Positions 1 through 6,651 of a stretch of 13,579 nucleotides of DNA are shown here, one piece after another. A program made the translations under genes and the position numbers. Under the pieces are notes generated by a model. It did no database searches. It worked only from the letters and a program-made list of their open reading frames with translations, and was not told where the DNA came from. Origin of the DNA: Bog-159 sp035308525 (GTDB lineage Bacteria; Acidobacteriota; Terriglobia; Bryobacterales; Bryobacteraceae); assembly GCA_035308525.1 (NCBI GenBank), contig DATGGM010000011.1, forward strand, positions 1-13,579, given 5' to 3'. The first letter of the stretch is position 1. Every line of letters begins with the position of its first letter.

Positions 1-2
1 AG

Positions 3-53
3 GCCACCGCCATCCTGGCGCGCTTCCTGGCGCCCGCCGGGGACCTGCCATGA
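3..53 (+). CDS. C-terminal end of an upstream gene, possibly a PadR-family regulator (partial)
   Basis: An open frame enters from the left edge and ends at TGA 51-53, encoding the last 16 residues ATAILARFLAPAGDLP. The TGA overlaps the ATG of the following permease gene as ATGA, the usual sign of translational coupling in one operon. ADOP-type permeases in Acidobacteriota are very often preceded by a PadR-like winged-helix repressor. A short hydrophobic helix with a proline-rich tail would fit the end of such a protein, but 16 residues cannot prove it. The regulator identity is therefore inferred from context only. That the frame is coding is supported by the ATGA junction. Confidence 0.45.
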   Translation, partial: ATAILARFLAPAGDLP

Positions 54-2698
54 AACCCCTGCGCGCCTGGACCCGCCGGCTCACCGGCCTGTTCCGCCCC
101 GCCGGACGGGATCGCGAGCTCACCGCCGAGATGGAGAGCAATCTTCAGCTGCACATCGACGACAACCTCCGCGCGGGCATGACTCCCGAGCAGGCGCGCC
201 GCGAAGCCCTGCTGCAGTGGGGAGGATTCACCCCCACACTGCAGGCTTACCGCGAGCGCGCTACCGTCCCCTTCATCGAGTACCTGCTCTTTGACATTCG
301 TTTTGCCATCCGGCTGCTGCGCAAGAACCTGGGCTTCACCTGCACCGCCATCCTGATGCTGGCTCTGGGCATGTGCGCCAGCGTAGCCATCTTCGCCTTT
401 GTAGATGCGGCCCTCATCAAGCCGCTGCCTTACCTGAATCCTGCCCGGCTGGTCGGCGTTTACGAGCACATTCCGCAGTGCCCGCGATGCAACCTGTCGT
501 ATCTGGATTACCTCGATTGGAAGAAACTCAACAAGGTATTCACCTCGCTGGAGGCCTACAACAATACCGGCTACATCGTCACCACGCCTACCGGCGCGCA
601 ACCCTCGCATGCCGCCCGCGTGAGCGCCGGGTTCTTTCGCGTCTTGGGCATCGCTCCGGCGCTGGGACGCGACTTCCGGCCGGGCGAGGATCTCCCCGGC
701 GCGGCCCGCGGCGTGATGCTGAGCAATGCCATTTGGCGGAACCGCTATGGCGCCAGCCCCGATGTGCTGGGGCGATCGGTGACCCTCGACGGCGCCTTGT
801 ACGCCGTCATCGGTGTGCTGCCGCCGCAGTTTCATTTCGCTCCCACCCCGGCCGCTGAATACTGGACTACGCTGAATCCTTCCGGCTACTGCGAGCAAAG
901 GCGCGGCTGCCACAATCTCTATGGCATCGCCCGGCTGAAGGACGGCGTCTCCGTCGAGGCTGCGCTGGCCGACACGGCGCTGATCGCCAAGCAGCTCGAA
1001 CAGCTTTATCCGGGGACCAACCGTGGCCAGGGCGCCGGCGTGGCGCTTCTCGCGGACGTCATCGTGGGTGACATCCGCCCGATCCTGCTGGTGCTGCTGG
1101 GCGGAGCCGGCCTGCTGCTCCTGATCGCGTGTGTGAATGTGGCCAGCCTGCTGCTGGTCCGCTCGGAAAGCCGCCGCCGCGAGATGGCCGTGCGCAGCGC
1201 GCTGGGCGCTTCCCGCGCGCGCCTGATCAGCCAGTTCGTGACGGAGGGCCTGGTGCTGGTGGCGGCGGGCAGCGCCATCGGCCTGCTATCCGCGTCCTGG
1301 GCCATGCAGCTCCTCGGCCGCCTGATCCCAGTCGATATGCTGGCCGGCATGCCGTTTCTCGCTGGCCTCGGCTTGAACCCGCGGGTGGCCGCCTTCGCGT
1401 TTGTGATCGCGCTGCTGGCAGCGGTGGTGTTCGCGTTGACTCCCACCCTGCGGCTCTCATTCGCCGGGATGCGCGAAGGACTCGCGGAAGGCAGCCGCGG
1501 CTCCGCCGGAAACACCTGGCGGCGTGTCGGCGCCCGGCTGGTGGTGGTGGAACTGGCCACCGCCATGGTGCTGCTGGTGGGCGCCGCACTGCTGGGTCAG
1601 AGCCTCTACCGTTTGCTGCACGTCTATCTCGGCTTCCAGCCCGGCCATCTGGCCACCATGATGGTGGTGGCGCCGGATGCCGCCTACGGCAAAGACCCGC
1701 AAGCCGTGGCGCTCGGGCGGAATATCGTGAGCCGCTTGGCCGCCCTGCCCGGCGTCGAATCCGTGGGCATCACCAGCGTGCTGCCCGTGAGCTTCAATGG
1801 CAATACCGATTGGATCCGCTTCGTGGGCCACCCGTATAGCGGCGAGCACAATGAAGTGAATCAGCGGGAAGTAAGTTCCGATTATTTCACCACCCTGAAG
1901 GCGCGGCTGTTGCGCGGCCGTTACTTCACCGATGCCGAAGACCTGTCGAAGCCCCGCGTGGCCGTCGTCAACCAGGCGTTGGCCAGGAAATACTATCCCG
2001 GCGAAGATCCCGTCGGCAAACAATTCGGCGACATCGAACTGTCGCCGAAGTCCATCCGCACCATCGTCGGAGTGGTGGAAGACATTCGCGAAGGTCCCCT
2101 CGATTCGGAAATCTGGCCGGCCGAGTACCTGCCGGTCAACCAAAACGGGGATACCTATTATTCCCTGGCCGTTCGTGCCACGCAGGCGCCGCAGTCAATA
2201 CTCTCCGCCATGGCGGCCACGATCCATCAGATCGACCGCGGCATCGTGACGCTCGACGCCACTACCATGCCGGAAAGGATCGCGGTTTCGCCCTCCGCCT
2301 ATCTGCATCGATCCGCGGCGTGGCTCGTGGGAGGCTTCGCCGCCATCGCCCTGCTCCTGGGTGTGATCGGGTTGTACGGCGTGATTGCATATTCCGTCAG
2401 CCGGAGAACCCGCGAGATTGGTGTGCGCATCGCTCTCGGCGCGCAGCGTGGCGCCGTCTACCACCTCATCCTGCGCGAGGCCGGATGGCTGACGGTAATC
2501 GGCATCGTCGCGGGTCTGCTTGGATCGCTGGCTGCGGCCGCGCTGATGCGCAAGCTGCTCTTCGGCATTCAGTCCTGGGATGCGCTCACCCTCGCCGCCG
2601 TCGCCGCCGTGCTGGCCATCGCCGCGCTTCTGGCAAGCTATATCCCCGCGCGCCGCGCCGCGTCCGTGAACCCGGTGGACGCGTTGCGCACTGAATAG
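50..2698 (+). CDS. ADOP-type ABC transporter permease (MacB/FtsX-like, duplicated)
   Basis: This 882-residue inner-membrane protein belongs to the MacB/FtsX permease superfamily. Residues 1-75 form a charged cytoplasmic prefix ending in AYRERA. The first membrane helix is about 96-118, followed by a periplasmic MacB core domain (about 125-335). Helices at about 344-368, 397-420 and 446-466 complete the first FtsX half. The second half has helices near 496-518, 755-780, 812-834 and 845-865 around another periplasmic domain (about 530-745). The FtsX signature occurs twice: RREMAVRSALGASRARL near 377 and RTREIGVRIALGAQR near 786. The C-terminus reads YIPARRAASVNPVDALR, typical of the family. Such proteins normally work with a separate ATPase, and none is encoded here, as expected for an orphan permease. 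The ATG start follows GGGGA at 39-43 and overlaps the upstream stop. The substrate is unknown; peptides, lipids or drugs are possible. Residues 144-147 (CPRC) plus C281 and C287 put four cysteines in the first periplasmic domain. Confidence 0.93.
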   Translation: MKPLRAWTRRLTGLFRPAGRDRELTAEMESNLQLHIDDNLRAGMTPEQARREALLQWGGFTPTLQAYRERATVPFIEYLLFDIRFAIRLLRKNLGFTCTAILMLALGMCASVAIFAFVDAALIKPLPYLNPARLVGVYEHIPQCPRCNLSYLDYLDWKKLNKVFTSLEAYNNTGYIVTTPTGAQPSHAARVSAGFFRVLGIAPALGRDFRPGEDLPGAARGVMLSNAIWRNRYGASPDVLGRSVTLDGALYAVIGVLPPQFHFAPTPAAEYWTTLNPSGYCEQRRGCHNLYGIARLKDGVSVEAALADTALIAKQLEQLYPGTNRGQGAGVALLADVIVGDIRPILLVLLGGAGLLLLIACVNVASLLLVRSESRRREMAVRSALGASRARLISQFVTEGLVLVAAGSAIGLLSASWAMQLLGRLIPVDMLAGMPFLAGLGLNPRVAAFAFVIALLAAVVFALTPTLRLSFAGMREGLAEGSRGSAGNTWRRVGARLVVVELATAMVLLVGAALLGQSLYRLLHVYLGFQPGHLATMMVVAPDAAYGKDPQAVALGRNIVSRLAALPGVESVGITSVLPVSFNGNTDWIRFVGHPYSGEHNEVNQREVSSDYFTTLKARLLRGRYFTDAEDLSKPRVAVVNQALARKYYPGEDPVGKQFGDIELSPKSIRTIVGVVEDIREGPLDSEIWPAEYLPVNQNGDTYYSLAVRATQAPQSILSAMAATIHQIDRGIVTLDATTMPERIAVSPSAYLHRSAAWLVGGFAAIALLLGVIGLYGVIAYSVSRRTREIGVRIALGAQRGAVYHLILREAGWLTVIGIVAGLLGSLAAAALMRKLLFGIQSWDALTLAAVAAVLAIAALLASYIPARRAASVNPVDALRTE

Positions 2699-2703
2699 CT
2701 CCT

Positions 2704-3483
2704 TCAACCGTCGGCGCGGATCAAATACTCCTCGAACGCCAGGCCCACCAGCCGCACAAACTCGGGCCAGACTTCCAGCCTGTTGACGTGCGGGATGTGT
2801 GCCTCGGCTCCCGCAGTCCTCATCAACTTCCACACCAAGCCGGTGGGGATCGTCCCGCGGACCCGCGCCACCTTGGCGCCTCCCCGATCCACCCAGCCGT
2901 CTTTGAGCGCCCAACCGTGCGCCATCAAGCCATCCAGCAATGCCTGGGCCGCCTGGAATCCCGCATCCAATATGCTGTCTTCCGGCGGATTCAGTCCCAG
3001 CCAGTCGGTAATCAAGCGATAAGTGAAGCCCCACAGCGGCGCGGCGCCCATTGCGATCGCCGGAAACCGCACCTCCGGCGGCAGACCCGAAACCGGCAGC
3101 AGCTCATGCCGGGCCGGATCGCGCAGGGTGGCGAGCGGCATCCAGCGCGCCTCCACGGCCTCGCGCGCATCCAGCCTTACCGGCAGTTGATCGTCCAGGC
3201 AAAACACGAATGGCGCCACCAGCAGGAACCGCCCCACCCGGCGCCGCGCTGTCGCTGGCTGCAGCGCAGTCACCGGCTCGCGGGTGAGACGAATGCCGCA
3301 CTCCTCTTCCAGTTCGCGCAGAGCCGTGTGCAGCAGGTCGCTGTCTTCCGGCTCGCGGCGGCCGCCCGGAAATGACCAGTGTCCGGACCAGGGGTCCTCT
3401 GCGCGATCCGCGCGCCGGATCAGCAGCACCGATTCCGTCGCGCGCGCGGCCACCAGCGCCACTGCCGCTTCTGGCTGTTCCAT
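2704..3483 (-). CDS. NUDIX hydrolase, CoA-pyrophosphatase-like (NudL/NUDT7 group), with C-terminal extension
   Basis: This 259-residue soluble protein should hydrolyse a nucleoside diphosphate linked to another moiety. Residues about 8-145 form the NUDIX fold. The box lies at 40-64 (GG, then RELEEECGI), with the metal-binding glutamates at 57, 60 and 61. The spacing from GG to RE is longer than in the standard box and equals that of E. coli NudL (18 residues). The preceding DPWSGHWSFPGG resembles the UPF0035-like signature of CoA pyrophosphatases, which makes coenzyme A or acyl-CoA a plausible substrate. APLWGFTYRLITDWL (148-162) also fits this subfamily. Residues about 165-259 form an extension I cannot assign. 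The start chosen is ATG 3481-3483; GTG 3484-3486 directly before it is equally possible. No Shine-Dalgarno is visible, and the upstream gene stops only a few bases earlier in the same frame, so translation probably depends on reinitiation. The 3' end lies 5 bases from the convergent permease gene. Confidence 0.88.
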   Translation of the reverse strand: MEQPEAAVALVAARATESVLLIRRADRAEDPWSGHWSFPGGRREPEDSDLLHTALRELEEECGIRLTREPVTALQPATARRRVGRFLLVAPFVFCLDDQLPVRLDAREAVEARWMPLATLRDPARHELLPVSGLPPEVRFPAIAMGAAPLWGFTYRLITDWLGLNPPEDSILDAGFQAAQALLDGLMAHGWALKDGWVDRGGAKVARVRGTIPTGLVWKLMRTAGAEAHIPHVNRLEVWPEFVRLVGLAFEEYLIRADG

Positions 3484-3489
3484 CACTAT

Positions 3490-4131
3490 TCAGAATACCC
3501 GGCTGATTCCCAACGTCGGCACAATATCAGGCATCCAGCCGTGGACTTGCGAGCCCGGCGCCGCTGCGATCGACTTGCTTGGAAACGGTGTGTCGTAATA
3601 GCGGAACTCCACTCGCAAATGCCAGTGCTGGGAGATGGCGAACTTCACGCCTGCCCCGGCGCTGAACACGGGACATATCTGCGACCCGGTCACCAGTGAA
3701 GCGAAGTCGCTCAGCGGCCGCGCTCCAGGTATGGTCTGCGTGTTCTGGTAATCCTTAAACCCGCCGCCCACGGGTACAAACACCGTCCAGCGCGACCCCT
3801 TGGGCGTGGCGTGGAACACCATTTCAGCCGTCACGGCTTGCGTCTGGCCATCCAGACTCGCTTCCAGACCCTGGGAGGTCAGCTTCGGGTCGCCGTCCTG
3901 AAAGATGTAGCGGCCTTCAATGCCCAGCCACCTGCTGAAATCCCATTCGGCAAATCCGCTTAACGCGAACCGCGACCCGTACGTAGCCGAAGCGGAACCG
4001 TCCGCGTTGCTGATGGTGGCGCTCTGGTAGAAGCCGAAACCGGCCGCGCCGCCAATCTCCAATTCGCCGGCCAGGGCCATGCCGGGAAGCGTCATAATAA
4101 GTACCTGGAGAGTCTGCGCAACGAGTCGCAT
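3490..4131 (-). CDS. Outer-membrane beta-barrel protein (OmpA/OmpW-like porin-family fold)
   Basis: This 213-residue exported protein has a signal peptide at about 1-21 ending in GMALA before GE. The mature part shows alternating polar and aromatic strand patterns: GGAAGFGFYQSA, RFALSGFAEWDF, WLGIEGRYIF, WTVFVPVGGGF, FSAGAGVKFAI, WHLRVEFRYYD. The last residue is phenylalanine (GISRVF), the classical C-terminal signal for assembly by the BAM machinery. Together these indicate an eight-stranded small barrel in the outer membrane. The exact family and any ligand are not recognisable. Start ATG 4129-4131 is supported by a GGAGG Shine-Dalgarno on the minus strand at 4141-4145, nine bases upstream. 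The gene is first in a unit with the NUDIX gene and is divergent from the TonB-receptor-like gene 48 bases away, so the two may share a control region. Confidence 0.85.
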   Translation of the reverse strand: MRLVAQTLQVLIMTLPGMALAGELEIGGAAGFGFYQSATISNADGSASATYGSRFALSGFAEWDFSRWLGIEGRYIFQDGDPKLTSQGLEASLDGQTQAVTAEMVFHATPKGSRWTVFVPVGGGFKDYQNTQTIPGARPLSDFASLVTGSQICPVFSAGAGVKFAISQHWHLRVEFRYYDTPFPSKSIAAAPGSQVHGWMPDIVPTLGISRVF

Positions 4132-4140
4132 ATCATCTTG

Positions 4141-4145
4141 CCTCC
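4141..4145 (-). promoter_or_regulatory. Ribosome binding site of the beta-barrel protein gene
   Basis: On the minus strand this reads GGAGG, with nine bases to ATG 4129-4131. It decides that start against the out-of-frame ATG at 4134-4136. Confidence 0.7.
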
Positions 4146-4168
4146 GTCAATTGAGTAAAGCGATGGAC

Positions 4169-4173
4169 GAGGA
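4169..4173 (+). promoter_or_regulatory. Ribosome binding site of the TonB-receptor-like gene
   Basis: GAGGA lies six bases before GTG 4180 and supports that GTG as the start. The reading frame from there begins directly with a good signal peptide. Confidence 0.65.
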
Positions 4174-4179
4174 CCGCCT

Positions 4180-6651
4180 GTGAAAGGTTTCTGGCTCGGA
4201 GCAACCGCGCTTGCCTGTGCCGTTTCCTTGCACGCCCAGATTGCCGTGTCCGGGCGTGTGATCGACGAGAACGAAGCAGGCATAGCCGGCGCCGACGTCG
4301 TTGCGCGCAGCGCGTCTGGTGCGGAATGGCACGCCACCACCGACCCCACCGGCGGATTCAAGCTGCGCGTCGATTCCGCGGGACACTACTCCTTCGCCGC
4401 TACACAGTCCGGATATCTGCCCGTGAAGGATCTCCTGGTCGACGTGCACCCCGGCATGGGCGATGTGGACCTGGTTTTGAATCACGTCAAGGAAGTGCTG
4501 CAGTCGGTCGACGTGCGCGCCTCGCCCGACGCGGTGGATGTGGAGCAAACGCAGTCGGAGCGCCAGCTCAGCGGAGTCCAGATCATGGACATCCCGTATC
4601 CGTCCACGCACAGCCTGCGCGAAGCCATGACCCTGATACCCGGACAGATCATGGACACCGCCGGCGGCCTGCACTTCGACGGCGGGCGCGAGAGCCAGAC
4701 TAACTACCTGCTGGATGGATTCAACGTCAGCGACCCGTTGACTGGCACACTGAACACCACGGTGAGCGTGGAAGCCGTCAGTTCCCTGGATTATCTCAGC
4801 GGGCGCTACTCGCCTCAATACGGTCAAGGCTCCGCGGGAACATTGCAAATCAAAACGCAGACCGGCGACGATCACTTCCGCTATTCGGCGACCAATTTCG
4901 TCCCCGGCTTAAATACGTCCGGAGGGGTGCATCTGGGAGACTGGACTCCGCGCTTCAACTTCTCCGGCCCGATCGTGAAGGGCCGCGCCTGGTTCTCCGA
5001 CAACCTGGACGCCGATTACAACGTCACCGTGATTCCGGGGCTGCCCAGCAACGAAAACACCACCACCTCCCTGCAGGGCAGCAACATGTTGCACTCGCAG
5101 GTCAACCTTACGCCCGGCAACATTCTGTACTCGGACTTCCTGGTCAACTATCAACGCGCTACCGAATTCGGCCTGGGCGCGCTCAGCCCTCCTTCCACCA
5201 CTCTCGATGAGCGCGGGCGGACTTATTTTCTGGCGCTGAAAGATCAGATCTACGTGGCGCACGCCACACTGCTCGAGCTGGGCTTCGCCGAGATGTGGAC
5301 GTTGGCGCGCTTTGTGCCGCTCGGTACAGGAACTTACATCATCACGCCCAACAGTGTCGAGGGGTACAACTTTCTCAATTCCACGCAGCATTCGCGGCGC
5401 GGCCAATTCCTGGCCAACCTGTTCCTGCCTTCCTGGCATTTGGCCGGCGCCCACCAGCTCAAGATGGGCGCCGACGTCGACCGCCTGAACTATTCGCAAG
5501 GCATCAGCCGCACCGGCTATGACCTCTACGGCGTAAATTCCAATCTGCTCCGCTCCGTCACCTTCGCGGGCGACGGATATCTCAGCCGCCCCGGTCTGAC
5601 GGCGGCGTCCTATATTACGGACCACTGGCAGGTGCGTCCAAACCTGTTCCTGGAGCTGGGCGTGCGCGAGGACTGGGACGAGATTCTGCGCCGCTGGTTG
5701 TGGTCGCCGCGCCTGGCGCTTTCCTGGGCGCCCTTCGGATCGGGCAGCACCCGCGTCTCCGGCGGATTTGCCGCGCTTTACGACCCCACCATCATCCAAC
5801 TCTTCACGCGGCCACTCGATCAGTACACCCTCACCGACATTTATGCCGCGAACGGATCGCTGCTGCTGCCCAATGCCGTATCGTTTTACACGTTGCCGAA
5901 CGAACATCTGAAGGCGCCCCTCTATCAGAACTGGAGCTTTGGCCTCGATCACCAGTTTCCCTGGCGGATTCGCGCCAGCTTCAGCCTGCACCGCAAGCGT
6001 GGCGGCGATGGATTCGCTTATGTCAACACGCTGCCCGCGCCCATTCCGGCGCCGCCCGAGATCGCCAGTGCTTATCACTCGACGAACGTGGAACAGATCT
6101 TCACGCTGACCAGCGCCCGTCATGACCAGTACGATGCCGCGCAGGTCATCGTGCATCAGGATCTCCGGGGCCGCTATGAATGGATGGCCAGCTATACGCG
6201 CTCGCGCACGCATTCCAACGAAGTGCTGGACCCCTCGCTCGAGCAGACGCTGCTGATCGGGCCGGACAATGCCGGGCCTATGCCCTGGGATGCTCCCAAT
6301 CGTTTCCTGAGCTGGGGCTACCTGCCCACCCTGTGGAAGAACTGGTCGCTGGCTTATCTGCTCGAAGAGCGCACCGGGTTCCCGTTCTCCACTCAGCACG
6401 ACACCGGTCAACTGATCGGCGCCCCCGACACGTTTCGTTTTCCGGACTATTTCAACCTCAACCTGCACCTGGAATGGCGCCTGCACTTGGGTAAGTATCG
6501 CTTCGCCCTACGCGGTGGCGTCAACAACCTGACGGGCCACCAGAATCCCACCGTGGTGAATAATATCGTGGAATCGCCTAATTACCTGATGTTCTACGGC
6601 AGTGAGGGACGGCACTTCGTGGCGCGGTTGCGCTGGCTCGGCAAGGAATAA
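4180..6651 (+). CDS. TonB-dependent receptor-like outer-membrane protein with carboxypeptidase-regulatory-like domain
   Basis: This is an 823-residue outer-membrane protein. A signal peptide (about 1-19, ALACAVSLHA) is followed by a carboxypeptidase-regulatory-like beta-sandwich (about 21-101: VSGRVIDENEAGIAGADV, then TDPTGGFKLRV). A plug domain follows at about 108-228, with LREAMTLIPG, NYLLDGFNVSD and the closing SPQYGQGSAGTLQIKTQTG. The remaining 229-823 is a barrel of alternating aromatic strands, ending RHFVARLRWLGKE. Families with this order (Oar-like receptors, very numerous in Acidobacteriota and Bacteroidota) are thought to take up large substrates through TonB, or to act as surface proteins. 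It is shorter than the roughly 1,000-1,200 residues common in Acidobacteriota. No clear TonB box is visible. The substrate cannot be inferred. GTG 4180 is the start because of GAGGA at 4169-4173 and the signal peptide. The stop TAA is followed at once by the GTG of the glycosylase gene, so the two are co-transcribed. Confidence 0.88.
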   Translation: MKGFWLGATALACAVSLHAQIAVSGRVIDENEAGIAGADVVARSASGAEWHATTDPTGGFKLRVDSAGHYSFAATQSGYLPVKDLLVDVHPGMGDVDLVLNHVKEVLQSVDVRASPDAVDVEQTQSERQLSGVQIMDIPYPSTHSLREAMTLIPGQIMDTAGGLHFDGGRESQTNYLLDGFNVSDPLTGTLNTTVSVEAVSSLDYLSGRYSPQYGQGSAGTLQIKTQTGDDHFRYSATNFVPGLNTSGGVHLGDWTPRFNFSGPIVKGRAWFSDNLDADYNVTVIPGLPSNENTTTSLQGSNMLHSQVNLTPGNILYSDFLVNYQRATEFGLGALSPPSTTLDERGRTYFLALKDQIYVAHATLLELGFAEMWTLARFVPLGTGTYIITPNSVEGYNFLNSTQHSRRGQFLANLFLPSWHLAGAHQLKMGADVDRLNYSQGISRTGYDLYGVNSNLLRSVTFAGDGYLSRPGLTAASYITDHWQVRPNLFLELGVREDWDEILRRWLWSPRLALSWAPFGSGSTRVSGGFAALYDPTIIQLFTRPLDQYTLTDIYAANGSLLLPNAVSFYTLPNEHLKAPLYQNWSFGLDHQFPWRIRASFSLHRKRGGDGFAYVNTLPAPIPAPPEIASAYHSTNVEQIFTLTSARHDQYDAAQVIVHQDLRGRYEWMASYTRSRTHSNEVLDPSLEQTLLIGPDNAGPMPWDAPNRFLSWGYLPTLWKNWSLAYLLEERTGFPFSTQHDTGQLIGAPDTFRFPDYFNLNLHLEWRLHLGKYRFALRGGVNNLTGHQNPTVVNNIVESPNYLMFYGSEGRHFVARLRWLGKE

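Larger units (their letters stand above)
4132..4179. promoter_or_regulatory. 48-base divergent intergenic region between two outer-membrane protein genes
   Basis: Only 48 bases separate the ATG of the beta-barrel gene from the GTG of the receptor-like gene. The region holds both ribosome binding sites: GGAGG on the minus strand at 4141-4145 and GAGGA on the plus strand at 4169-4173. Near its middle is an 8-base palindrome, TCAATTGA (4147-4154). I find no convincing sigma70 -35/-10 pair on either strand. Promoters must therefore overlap the opposite gene's 5' end or use other sigma factors. The palindrome is short and may be chance. Confidence 0.4.

Noticed and set aside
1006..1566. Minus-strand open frames of 120-230 codons within the permease gene
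   Set aside because: Several mutually overlapping antisense frames with Arg/Ala/Ser-rich translations. They are shadows of the plus-strand coding sequence.
3364..3483. MutT (8-oxo-dGTP pyrophosphatase) as the identity of the NUDIX gene
   Set aside because: The longer GG-to-RE spacing and the DPWSG...FPGG signature match the CoA-pyrophosphatase group rather than MutT.
4909..6486. 525-codon open frame on the minus strand inside the receptor gene
   Set aside because: Low-complexity, Gln/Val/Gly/Arg-rich translation with no recognisable motif. It mirrors the codon bias of the clearly coding plus strand and is typical of antisense shadows in GC-rich genes.
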